NCBI GenBank assembly: GCA_964619675.1
Contig: CAZUEO010000031.1
Span: forward strand, 1 to 26,534
DNA length: 26,534 nucleotides
Reading direction: 5' to 3'
Origin: JAPLMW01 sp964619675
GTDB taxonomy: Bacteria; Planctomycetota; Phycisphaerae; Sedimentisphaerales; UBA12454
Shown here: positions 1-6,876 of the stretch, piece by piece
How positions within the stretch are numbered: the stretch's first letter is position 1
Layout: the number at the start of each line of letters is the position of its first letter
Notes under the pieces: model-generated
Told to the model about the DNA's origin: nothing
Database searches by the model: none
Seen by the model: the letters and a program-made list of their open reading frames with translations, nothing else
Made by a program: the position numbers and the translations under genes

Positions 1-275
1 CACAGACTAAAGCTGATCACGGAGAGTTGTTGCGAACAATTGGTTTTTCGAGTTCTCCCGGGCTGATTCGAGTGCTTGGTGTTATCCCAGTGATGCGAAG
101 TATTGTTTTCCCCATTGCCGCAATTTGGATGTTGGTTGCAATGATAATTGCAGTTAGACAAGCTCTTGATTATAACAGTACACTCCGGGCCATAGGGGTC
201 TGTGCCATCGGTTGGATTGTTCAAATTGTACTGTTTGTATTATTGCTTTCTGTTTTCGGTGGCTTTTCAAGGTAA
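1..275 (+). CDS. Yip1-like membrane protein, C-terminal part (5' truncated by window)
   Basis: The reading frame is open from base 3 of the window to TAA at 273-275, so this is the last ~90 residues of a longer protein. It contains two hydrophobic segments, the first starting near IVFPIAAIWMLVAMIIAV and the second IGWIVQIVLFVLLLSVFGG. Between them is the stretch AVRQALDYNSTLRAIGVC, which resembles the WMLvAmviAvRQALDY region of bacterial Yip1-domain (YIP1/DUF1282-like) inner-membrane proteins. The upstream piece GELLRTIGFSSSPGLIRVLG fits the same family. Function is unknown in bacteria; Yip1 proteins in eukaryotes act in membrane trafficking, which should not be transferred here. The start lies outside the window. 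Confidence 0.7.
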   Translation, partial: QTKADHGELLRTIGFSSSPGLIRVLGVIPVMRSIVFPIAAIWMLVAMIIAVRQALDYNSTLRAIGVCAIGWIVQIVLFVLLLSVFGGFSR

Positions 276-507
276 GCGGCTGGCCAAGAGGCTTTGCGAT
301 AGAGAATATTTTGGTGCGGAACTGCTGAAACAAGCTGGCGGAGGCGGTAAAGCTCGCTTAATTGAAGGGATGGAATTACGGGCGATTAGAAAACTGCTGG
401 ACGAGGAAGACAAGTCGCAGGAATGGGGAGGGTTGAAGAAGGTATTGACGCCTGAAGGACATTATCTGTGGTTATGCGAGGAGCACGCAAAGGAATATAA
501 AAAATAA
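276..507 (+). other. Possible short coding remnant, C-terminal fragment of unknown protein
   Basis: After the Yip1-like stop, another frame stays open to TAA at 505-507. It encodes a hydrophilic stretch with the tail LTPEGHYLWLCEEHAKEYKK. The first in-frame ATG after the Yip1 stop is at 370 and would give only 45 residues; an ATG at 202 would force a 74-base out-of-frame overlap with the preceding gene. No ribosome site favours either start. The charged composition, the aromatic-rich end and a Cys-x-x-His pair look protein-like. It may be a 3' remnant of a larger gene, a very short gene, or a chance ORF. I do not recognise the family. Confidence 0.3.
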
Positions 508-655
508 CCTTACCGATTTTAGTCACATAATCCGGATTTTACGGTTTTTGTGTGCAGGGATTGGGAGGGGCATTTCGGTTGATGTTTTATTTGCAACAAA
601 GTAAAATGCGCGGGCAAAAAGTGCGGCGGTTCAATGTTCATATTCGTTTTCTCCT

Positions 656-1069
656 TCAACCCGGGTACATAAACTGGGGCACGCGTTTTGGTTTTCCGTT
701 TTCATCCACGCAGGCGAGAATACTTGAGCCTTCGGCAAGCAGCAGGCCGGTTTCCGGACGAATAAGTTTATAACTGTGTTCGATTTTCGCAGCGGTGATT
801 TTTGTGCATTCGGTTATAAGCTGGAGTTTCTCATCGTAGTACGCAGGCCTGCGGTATTTAACAAAAAGTTCGGCGATGACCATATAAAAACCTTCGCGCT
901 CGAGGTCTTTGTATGCAAGGCCGTTGGCACGCAGAAGTTCAGTTCTGCCGAGCTCAAAATATATCGGGAAGACGCTGTGATGGACGACACCTGCCTGGTC
1001 GGTTTCGCAGTATCGGGGAATAATTGTTATCGTGTGCGACTGAACAGTTGTTTTTTCAGGGAATTCCAT
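656..1069 (-). CDS. YbgC/FadM-type acyl-CoA thioesterase (4HBT hotdog fold)
   Basis: This 137-residue protein has the length and signature of the 4-hydroxybenzoyl-CoA thioesterase family. The motif RYCETDQAGVVHHSVFPIYF at residues 19-38 carries the probable catalytic Asp24 and is followed by the E39-x-x-R42-x-E44 block that starts the hotdog helix. The middle (FVKYRRPAYYDEKLQL) is the typical second strand pair. The expected activity is hydrolysis of short or medium acyl-CoA thioesters in the cytoplasm; the substrate cannot be read from sequence. It stands alone, divergent from the lipoprotein-cdaA operon. The ATG at 1069 has no strong ribosome site in front of it, but no better start is in frame. 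Confidence 0.88.
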   Translation of the reverse strand: MEFPEKTTVQSHTITIIPRYCETDQAGVVHHSVFPIYFELGRTELLRANGLAYKDLEREGFYMVIAELFVKYRRPAYYDEKLQLITECTKITAAKIEHSYKLIRPETGLLLAEGSSILACVDENGKPKRVPQFMYPG

Positions 1070-1227
1070 AATGAGGCAGAGGCTAACAGATTTTAAGAAA
1101 AATTCAAGACAGCAGCCGGCAGAAAAGCACAGCGTCCGGTAAAAAGAGGCAGAATTTGCTGAAAATTGCAGCCAGCGGATTGAAAACGAACGGCAAATAA
1201 AAATTTTGCCGGAAAGTTTTACCTAAA

Positions 1228-1256
1228 TTGACATTCGGGCAGTAATCTGTTAAAAT
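1228..1256 (+). promoter_or_regulatory. Sigma70-type promoter of the lipoprotein-cdaA-cdaR operon
   Basis: A perfect -35 box TTGACA at 1228-1233 is followed after 17 bases by TAAAAT (1251-1256), one base from the TATAAT consensus. It lies about 80 bases upstream of the lipoprotein start and points into the c-di-AMP operon. Transcription would begin near 1263. Confidence 0.75.
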
Positions 1257-1336
1257 ACTTGTATACAAAACAGCTTGTTGCTGTTAAGCTTTGTCGAGCG
1301 CTATAGTTATCGTAATAATTTACTTGGGATAGTGTG

Positions 1337-1624
1337 ATGAAGAGCGTTTTGTTGAATATTTTGCTTACGGTGGTTTTGTTGTTGTTTGGCGTATCACTGA
1401 CCAGCTGCAACGGCGCCGGCGAGATTGCCGGCGGAACGGTGTTGGCGGTAAATGATACGGCAGCGCCGATAATCGATGCTCATGGCCTTGGTGAAACTGC
1501 TGCAGAGCAGACCGACGACCATGCGAGACAGCTGAGACTGAACGGTTCAATGATGATTGACGATATCGAGGATATCTTGCAGTGGGACAGGCCGAGCAGG
1601 CTGACTGAATACACCGTAAGGTAA
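1337..1624 (+). CDS. Small predicted lipoprotein of unknown function, first gene of the cdaA operon
   Basis: This 95-residue protein starts at ATG 1337; a GTG directly before it at 1334 is an alternative. It opens with a lipoprotein signal: a Lys, a hydrophobic core LLNILLTVVLLLFGV, then the lipobox LTSC with the acylated Cys at residue 24. The mature ~72 residues are hydrophilic and acidic, with no motif I recognise. It sits 80 bases behind a strong sigma70 promoter and 61 bases ahead of the diadenylate cyclase gene, so it is probably co-transcribed with it. A role as an envelope partner or sensor for the cyclase is only an inference from position. Confidence 0.6.
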   Translation: MKSVLLNILLTVVLLLFGVSLTSCNGAGEIAGGTVLAVNDTAAPIIDAHGLGETAAEQTDDHARQLRLNGSMMIDDIEDILQWDRPSRLTEYTVR

Positions 1625-1685
1625 ACGGCATTCGTAAGGCCGGTGCCGATGAAAATGAAAAATGGATTTTTTAGGCTGAGCGTAA

Positions 1686-2549
1686 TTGGATGCAATTGTC
1701 GAATATTTCAGTCGTCTGGCAGTATATAATCCGCTAATAGTCATCATTGAGCTTCTGCTGATAGGGCTTGTTGTTTACTGGGCGATAAATTTTCTCGAAG
1801 GCACAAGGGGCGAGAGACTATTCAGAGGAGTTATCATTCTGCTGCTTGCCGCGTCAATGATTCTTAAGCTGGTGATTGTGCGTTTCGATTTCGCAAGGCT
1901 TCAGTACCTTTATAACAGTTTCCTTATTCTCGTATTGATAATCGCAGTAGCGGCGTTTCAGCCTGAGCTGAGGAGGATGCTTATCAAGATAGGCCAGGCA
2001 GGCAGCTTCGGCGATTCGACACATCGACAGCTTCTCAGGACCGTCGAGGAAATCACAAATGCGGTTACCAGCCTTTCCGAAAAGAAAATCGGGGCAATTA
2101 TCGTTCTCGAAAGACAGGTTGCGCTGGGCGAGTTTATCGAGACGGGGGTAAAGCTCGACGCTAACGTCAAGGCGGTGCTGCTGAGGACGATATTCAATCC
2201 GGGCACCGCACTGCATGACCTTGCTGTGATAATACAGGGCGACAGGATTGCTGCTGCGCGCGTGCAGCTTCCGCTGGCAGAGATTGGTATTGTGAAAGGT
2301 TCGCTCGGCTCAAGACACAGGGCGGCAATCGGCATAACGACCGGCAGCGATGCGATAGCCATAGTGGTAAGCGAAGAGACGGGAATCATAAGCATAGCCG
2401 AGGATGGCAAACTCGAACAGCATATAACCGAAGAGCAGCTGCGCAAGAGACTGACAAGCATAATCATCGATGCCGGCCCGCTGTCGGCCAGGCTGCGGCG
2501 AAGTACAAAGAATGCAAAAATATCTCGTCCTCCGAAGAAGGACAGTTAA
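1686..2549 (+). CDS. cdaA: CdaA-type membrane diadenylate cyclase (DisA_N / DAC domain) with DLA instead of DGA
   Basis: The 287-residue protein has three N-terminal membrane helices (about 15-37, 47-65, 78-92) and a DAC domain, the CdaA layout. Such enzymes condense two ATP into c-di-AMP at the inner face of the membrane. Family landmarks are EGTRGERLFRG (38-48), FQPELRRML (91-99), the RHRAA motif (210-214) and SDAIAIVVSEETGIIS. The catalytic motif, normally DGA, reads D178-L179-A180 (codons 2217-2225), so the metal-binding Asp is kept but the Gly is Leu. The start is TTG 1686 because an in-frame TAA precedes it directly. One base separates its stop from the ybbR start. Activity is likely but the substitution leaves it open. 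Confidence 0.9.
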   Translation: MDAIVEYFSRLAVYNPLIVIIELLLIGLVVYWAINFLEGTRGERLFRGVIILLLAASMILKLVIVRFDFARLQYLYNSFLILVLIIAVAAFQPELRRMLIKIGQAGSFGDSTHRQLLRTVEEITNAVTSLSEKKIGAIIVLERQVALGEFIETGVKLDANVKAVLLRTIFNPGTALHDLAVIIQGDRIAAARVQLPLAEIGIVKGSLGSRHRAAIGITTGSDAIAIVVSEETGIISIAEDGKLEQHITEEQLRKRLTSIIIDAGPLSARLRRSTKNAKISRPPKKDS

Positions 2550-2550
2550 G

Positions 2551-3567
2551 ATGACGTTTGCAAAAGTTAAAAAAGCGATATTGGTGATTTTTATAACTTG
2601 CCTGATATGGGTCTGGGCGGACCTTAGTCTCGATGAAGACCTTGATAATCAGACGATAACAATAACCGCAAGCAGGGCAAATCCGCGGCTGTGGGTTACG
2701 CTGGAAGGCAAGCCGGAGATACAGGTAAAGGCGGACTTAAAGGGACCTGTAGCAAAGGTGCGCGAACTTTCGAAAAAAACAGAGGGCGGCAAGGAGAAGC
2801 TCGAAGTTATCTTTGATGTAGAGCAGCAGAATATGGGCGCAAGTGGAGAATATGCGCTGGCGGACCTGCAGAGGTTTCTGTCGGAAAGCAAGAAGATGCG
2901 TGAATACGGGCTGGTTGTAAAAGCCGCCAGGCCGGACAGGCTGCAGCGAATAAAGGTCGTGGAACTGCAGGAAAGAACACTGCCGGTGAAATGCGTGGAT
3001 GAGGCAGATACCGAAATAACCGGCGCCCGCGTTACGCCTGACGTTGTTACTATGCTTGTGCCTCAGCAATTGACGGAGGCACAGGTGAAGTTAGCCACGC
3101 TTGCCGAGAAGAAGCAGGCTCGCGGCGGAGCAATCGAGAAAAAGCCCTATATCGAGCTTGCCAGCGGTGAGATAAGGTACGCTGATACGGCTGTGAAGGT
3201 TGAACTGCCGGCAACGCAGGAAGATATGAAACAATACGCAATCAACGGCACGCTGGGCTTTATCTTCAGTGCAAATCTTGTTGGCGGCTATAAGGTGGAG
3301 TTTATCAAACGGCCTGAAATAAGCAGCATACCGATAATTACTACCGAAGAGGCTAAAGCGGCTTATGAAGACAAACAATTTGAAGTGCTGCTTGAGATAC
3401 GGGATGACGATGTGGGCAAAGCGGAGGTAAGCCGGCAGATAATTTATAATTTTCCCGTGAAGTACGTTCGTGAGGACAAAATCAGGCTCAGGGGCGATCC
3501 TGCAGAGGCAAAATTCAGACTTGTGCCGGTGGACGGTAACCAGCCCGCGACGCCGGGCGTGGATTAG
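2551..3567 (+). CDS. cdaR: YbbR-domain protein, CdaR-like partner of the diadenylate cyclase
   Basis: The 338-residue protein has one N-terminal membrane anchor (AILVIFITCLIWVWADLSL, about 10-28) and a long extracytoplasmic part made of beta-rich segments of the YbbR type, each with a pattern like NPRLWVTLEGKPEIQVKADLKGP. In Firmicutes, CdaR (YbbR) binds and regulates CdaA from outside the membrane, and the gene order cdaA-cdaR is conserved. Here ATG 2551 begins one base after the cdaA stop, which argues for translational coupling; an upstream ATG at 2470 would force an 80-base overlap. The ribosome site GAAGAAGGA lies in the end of cdaA. No glmM follows, unlike in Firmicutes. Confidence 0.85.
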   Translation: MTFAKVKKAILVIFITCLIWVWADLSLDEDLDNQTITITASRANPRLWVTLEGKPEIQVKADLKGPVAKVRELSKKTEGGKEKLEVIFDVEQQNMGASGEYALADLQRFLSESKKMREYGLVVKAARPDRLQRIKVVELQERTLPVKCVDEADTEITGARVTPDVVTMLVPQQLTEAQVKLATLAEKKQARGGAIEKKPYIELASGEIRYADTAVKVELPATQEDMKQYAINGTLGFIFSANLVGGYKVEFIKRPEISSIPIITTEEAKAAYEDKQFEVLLEIRDDDVGKAEVSRQIIYNFPVKYVREDKIRLRGDPAEAKFRLVPVDGNQPATPGVD

Positions 3568-3577
3568 CATTGGCGAG

Positions 3578-4912
3578 TTAGTCCGCCTTTTGATTTTTTC
3601 TTCTGGGGCGAATGAGCAGTCTTATCGGCACTTCAGCGAAACTGAGAGTTTCACGCAGCCTGCCAATGAGAAATTTTTTGTAGTTCTCGCCGAATAATTC
3701 AACCTTATTGACAAACAGAAGTATCGTAACAGGCCTTGTTGCAATCTGTGTTGCATAATATATTTTTGGAAAGGCTGCGGTTTTTCTTTTCCCGCCGATG
3801 CGCTGTGAAGATATCTGCTCGATGGCCTTGTTCAGTTTCGGCGTGGAAATCTTTGTCGTCGCCTGCTTGTAAAGCTCGCGTGCTAAATCGAGGACCGACT
3901 GGATGTTTTTGCTTTCGGTAGCGGTAGTAAAGGCAATAGGGACGTAACTTAAATGCGGCAAAGTTTTGCCGAGATAATCGGCGTAATCATCGCTTGAGGC
4001 CTTATCCTTGGCGAGGTCCCATTTGTTTACGACGAGGATACAGGCCTTGTACTGGCCGGCGATAAAGGCAGCAAGCTTTTTGTCAACCTGCGAGACAGGC
4101 TCGGTCGAGTCAATAAGAAGCAGCACGACGTCGGCCCGCTGGATGGATTTTGCTGCTCTTGTGTAGCTGTAAAAGTCTATGCTATTTTTTGCGGCACTTT
4201 TCTTTTTTTGCACTCCTGCGGTGTCGATAACGATAAATGTTTTGCCGTCCTTTTCAAACCTTACGTCAATCGAGTCGCGTGTCGTGCCGGGAATTTCGCT
4301 GACAATTACGCGCTGCCGGCCTGCTATCGCATTAGTGAGAGTGCTTTTGCCTGCGTTGCGTTTGCCGACGATTGCGAGCTTCATTTCCACGTCCTGTGGT
4401 TTTTCGCAGGTATGGTCTTTAAGAAAATCCGTAATCCTGTCAACGAGAACACGTTTGTTGAGATTGTTGGTTGCTGATACACAAAGGGTGTCGCCAAAAC
4501 CGAGTTTTGAAAATTCTGCTGCTGCAGGAAACATTTTTGCTTCATCGGCTTTGTTGGCGACGAGGACGACGTTAAGGTTGTTCTTTCTCAAAAGCTGAGC
4601 AATCTGCTCATCGAGGGGCATTAGGCCATCGCGGATATCAACCACAAAAATAACAAGGTCTGCCGAGCTTACGGCCTGGCGTATCTGATTTTCAATGTGC
4701 TCCTTGAGCCGGTCTGAATCGACGATGCCGTAGCCGCCGGTGTCGACAAGCTCGAAATAACGGTCATTGTGCTCAATGATTGCGCTTATACGGTCTCTGG
4801 TTACGCCTGCGGTCGGTTCGACGATGCTTATCATTTCGCCTGCGAGGGCGTTAAAAAGCGAGCTTTTGCCTACATTGGGCCTTCCGATTATTGTGACAAC
4901 AGGCAGTGCCAT
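3578..4912 (-). CDS. der: Ribosome-assembly GTPase Der (EngA)
   Basis: The 444-residue protein has the unique Der layout of two consecutive GTPase domains and a C-terminal KH-like domain. Domain 1 shows the P-loop GRPNVGKS (10-17), DTGG (57-60) and NKAD (120-123). Domain 2 shows GKRNAGKS (183-190), DTAG (230-233) and NKWD (296-299). The second P-loop departs from the common GRPNVGKS but keeps the essential GxxxxGKS. The C-terminus (VTILLFVNKVELFGENYKKFL) is the KH-like part that contacts the 50S precursor. Der is needed for late 50S subunit assembly. Its 3' end meets the ybbR 3' end with 10 bases between them. It appears monocistronic. Confidence 0.96.
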   Translation of the reverse strand: MALPVVTIIGRPNVGKSSLFNALAGEMISIVEPTAGVTRDRISAIIEHNDRYFELVDTGGYGIVDSDRLKEHIENQIRQAVSSADLVIFVVDIRDGLMPLDEQIAQLLRKNNLNVVLVANKADEAKMFPAAAEFSKLGFGDTLCVSATNNLNKRVLVDRITDFLKDHTCEKPQDVEMKLAIVGKRNAGKSTLTNAIAGRQRVIVSEIPGTTRDSIDVRFEKDGKTFIVIDTAGVQKKKSAAKNSIDFYSYTRAAKSIQRADVVLLLIDSTEPVSQVDKKLAAFIAGQYKACILVVNKWDLAKDKASSDDYADYLGKTLPHLSYVPIAFTTATESKNIQSVLDLARELYKQATTKISTPKLNKAIEQISSQRIGGKRKTAAFPKIYYATQIATRPVTILLFVNKVELFGENYKKFLIGRLRETLSFAEVPIRLLIRPRRKNQKAD

Positions 4913-4985
4913 ATTGCTTCCAGTAAAAATAATTTTGGTGTAAACAGAGCAGGATTATAACAGAAGATATCGTTTGTTTAAACAA

Positions 4986-5723
4986 CTATTGATTATGTTT
5001 TTGGTGGAACCTGTCGTACCACAGGCGGCACTTGCTTTTGTCCTTCTTAAAAAACCATCCTGAAATGAGGCTTAATACGATTGTCTTGTAGCTGAACCAC
5101 TGGAATTTTCGCAGGGAGGTTCTGACAGGGATATCGAGAATGCGAAATTTCATATTGCGTTTTTTTGCCCATTTTTTGAGCTGTTTTGAGAAAATCAACT
5201 CCTCAGCGATATAGACACTTTCGTCAAAACCGCCGATTGTCTCCCAGGCCTGCTTTAGACAAAACAGATACAAGCCTGCGGCGAGTTTTCGAGACTGTGA
5301 GATAAAATTCCAGAGCCCGAGCAGGAATTTAACCCTAAAAAGTTTTGTGCCGGAGCAGTCGAGCAGTGTTCCTCCGCCGGCAGTTCGGCCGGAGTCAAGG
5401 AGTTCGAGGGTTTTTCTCAGAAGCTGCTGTGGCAAAGTGGTATCGGCGTCGAGGAAAATAAGATATTTTCCTTTTGCCGCCTTCGCGCCGCGGTTTCTGG
5501 CACGTGAAATCTGGTTAACCGGCTCAAAAATAACAGTTGCACCGAAGGATTTTGCTGTTTCGGCAGTATTATCGGTGGAATTGTTGTCAACGACTATAAT
5601 TTCGCCTGTTCGCGGCGCAAGAGAATTCTGCGTATTCTTCACAGATACAAGGGTACTGCCTAAATATGCCGCCTCGTTAAAGGCAGGGATAATTATTGAA
5701 TAGTCCGGCAGGCAATCAGTCAT
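4986..5723 (-). CDS. Family 2 glycosyltransferase (GT-A fold)
   Basis: With the start at ATG 5723 this is a 245-residue GT2 protein. It opens with the family signature YSIIIPAFNEAAYLGSTLVSV (8-28), continues with IIVVDNNSTDNTAE (42-55) and has the metal/nucleotide-sugar binding DAD at 92-94 in IFLDADTT. The region GGFDESVYIAEELIFSKQLKK carries the downstream acidic catalytic block. There is no convincing membrane helix except a weak segment near the end (IVLSLISGWFF). It would transfer a sugar to an unknown acceptor. An in-frame GTG at 5798 would add 25 residues, but it lies inside a terminator-like hairpin (5777-5803), and homology begins just after 5723. Confidence 0.88.
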   Translation of the reverse strand: MTDCLPDYSIIIPAFNEAAYLGSTLVSVKNTQNSLAPRTGEIIVVDNNSTDNTAETAKSFGATVIFEPVNQISRARNRGAKAAKGKYLIFLDADTTLPQQLLRKTLELLDSGRTAGGGTLLDCSGTKLFRVKFLLGLWNFISQSRKLAAGLYLFCLKQAWETIGGFDESVYIAEELIFSKQLKKWAKKRNMKFRILDIPVRTSLRKFQWFSYKTIVLSLISGWFFKKDKSKCRLWYDRFHQKHNQ

Positions 5724-5769
5724 AGAATCACCGATGGAGTTTCGGCTTTGGGCCGGTTTTAATTGCCGC

Positions 5770-5803
5770 ATCCCAAAAAGGGCAGGTTTATCACCCACCC
5801 TTT
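5770..5803 (-). terminator. Rho-independent terminator behind the small lipoprotein gene
   Basis: Read on the minus strand, an 11-bp stem AAAGGGTGGGT / ACCTGCCCTTT (two G-U pairs, loop GATAA) at 5777-5803 is followed by a short T run. It lies between the lipoprotein at 5847-5972 and the glycosyltransferase, and it separates the two transcription units. Confidence 0.6.
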
Positions 5804-5846
5804 CTTTCGCTATCGGTGGTTATAGGGCACTCGCAGCGGGACGTAC

Positions 5847-5972
5847 TTACTCGGTCTCCATCGCATTTGCGTCGGGGGCCGGTCGCGAGGTTGGGACTGG
5901 CGTTTGTTTTTTGCAGCCAAAAGCAACAGCCAGAACGATAATAACGAGGATTGTCAGAATTTTTCGCAACAT
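5847..5972 (-). CDS. Very small predicted lipoprotein (41 aa), paralogue of the next gene
   Basis: This 41-residue protein starts at ATG 5972 and stops with TAA at 5847-5849. Its start sits 8 bases behind a strong ribosome site (AAGGAG). It has a lipoprotein signal, MLRKILTILVIIVLAVAFGC, with lipobox AFGC and acylated Cys20, then a Pro/Thr-rich mature part of only 21 residues ending DANAMETE. It strongly resembles the lipoprotein at 6045-6254: both begin MLxKIxTI, both end the signal with FGCKK, and the DNA around ribosome site and start codon is identical over at least 24 bases. A tandem duplication is the simple explanation. Function is unknown; it is too small for an enzyme. Confidence 0.7.
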   Translation of the reverse strand: MLRKILTILVIIVLAVAFGCKKQTPVPTSRPAPDANAMETE

Positions 5973-6044
5973 TTCACATTCTCCTTAAAAATTACCTGTT
6001 TAATTTCTTCAGTTCCTGAAAAGAGTTAATAGGCTCCTGCTGAT

Positions 6045-6254
6045 TTATTCTTCAGCAGAATCTTCCTGGATGTCCTTCTCGACCTTTTCAAGCTGCTCAC
6101 CCATATTTTCCTTCGTTACTTCTTTTTCGGCTTTTTGCTGGGCTTGTTCTGTTACTGTAGGCTGGGGAGTAGCAGGTTGTGTAGTCGTTTTCTTGCAGCC
6201 AAAGACAGCAGCCAAAGCAAGGACGAGAGCAATCGTCATAATTTTTTGCAACAT
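6045..6254 (-). CDS. Small predicted lipoprotein (69 aa) with charged helical tail
   Basis: The start at ATG 6254 has an AAGGAG ribosome site 8 bases upstream. The lipoprotein signal MLQKIMTIALVLALAAVFGC has lipobox VFGC with the acylated Cys at residue 20. The mature part has a Thr/Pro/Gln-rich linker and then a strongly charged Glu/Lys segment (about 40-69) that probably forms a helix or coiled coil. This layout recalls small Lpp-like or entericidin-like envelope lipoproteins, but no family can be claimed. It is the longer member of a tandem pair with the 5847-5972 gene and probably shares its transcript; the spacing is 72 bases. Confidence 0.72.
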   Translation of the reverse strand: MLQKIMTIALVLALAAVFGCKKTTTQPATPQPTVTEQAQQKAEKEVTKENMGEQLEKVEKDIQEDSAEE

Positions 6255-6277
6255 TTCACATTCTCCTTAAATAAAAG

Positions 6278-6793
6278 TTATTTGTTTGGTTCACCCGCCG
6301 TGCCTGCGTCCTGTTGCGGCAGGTTTGGTTTGGCAGTTATGACAGGTTTGCGGTGAAGGTGGGTTATTTTTTTCATATGCCTGTCGTTTTCCATCTTTAT
6401 AAGTCTGTCGGCCCTTTTGATTATGTCGGCCAGTCCCTCCTGCTCGGCAAGCTGGCGGATGCGATTCAATATTGCGAGTCGCTGATAGTGTTTCTTGTAT
6501 TCGTCGGCGAGCTGAGTCTCAAATGTTTGGTACCGGCGAGCGCGCGCTCTGACTTTAGCCGCCTGTTGTTCTGCCGCTGCGGATTTCATTTTTTTTCGGG
6601 TCCGACGGCCTCTGGTCGGTCTTTCAGGAACGGCCTGCTGCTGTGAAAAAGCCGTATCAGGCTCATTTGAACCTGTTACAGAGGCTGAAGGCTGAGCCGG
6701 CTCCTGCGGGATATTGCCGTCACTGCTGTCTGCCGCCGCCGCGATAGATAGGGCAAGACAATTGGCAAACAGGATTATAAGCAGCTTTTTCAT
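6278..6793 (-). CDS. Secreted protein with basic linker and coiled-coil segment, unknown function
   Basis: This 171-residue protein has a Sec signal peptide (MKKLLIILFANCLALSIAAAA, cleavage probably after residue 21 before DSSDG). Then follow a Ser/Pro/Gln-rich low-complexity stretch (22-57), a very basic patch RPTRGRRTRKKMK (58-70), and a long charged helical region (about 72-145) likely to form a coiled coil. The end is Pro-rich. The start codon is supported by a CGGAGG ribosome site. It lies 23 bases upstream of the 6254 lipoprotein on the same strand, so the two probably form one envelope-related transcript. I recognise no domain. Confidence 0.65.
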   Translation of the reverse strand: MKKLLIILFANCLALSIAAAADSSDGNIPQEPAQPSASVTGSNEPDTAFSQQQAVPERPTRGRRTRKKMKSAAAEQQAAKVRARARRYQTFETQLADEYKKHYQRLAILNRIRQLAEQEGLADIIKRADRLIKMENDRHMKKITHLHRKPVITAKPNLPQQDAGTAGEPNK

Positions 6794-6876
6794 TTTCTTA
6801 CCTCCGGTTTATCAAGGACCTTTGCTTTTTTATTTTCTATTTTTAGCCGGCTTTGTCAACCCGGAAATTGATTAAA

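Noticed and set aside
2470..2550. Longer YbbR protein starting at ATG 2470
   Set aside because: It would overlap cdaA out of frame by 80 bases, whereas ATG 2551 has a ribosome site and puts the membrane anchor at the N-terminus.
5724..5798. N-terminal extension of the glycosyltransferase from GTG 5798
   Set aside because: The start would lie within the terminator hairpin, and the extra 25 residues precede the usual GT2 start without family similarity.
6037..6058. Hairpin CTGCTGA/TCAGCAG at the end of the 69-residue lipoprotein gene
   Set aside because: Its arm lies in coding sequence, the stem is only 7 bp and there is no T run, so it is not a clear terminator.
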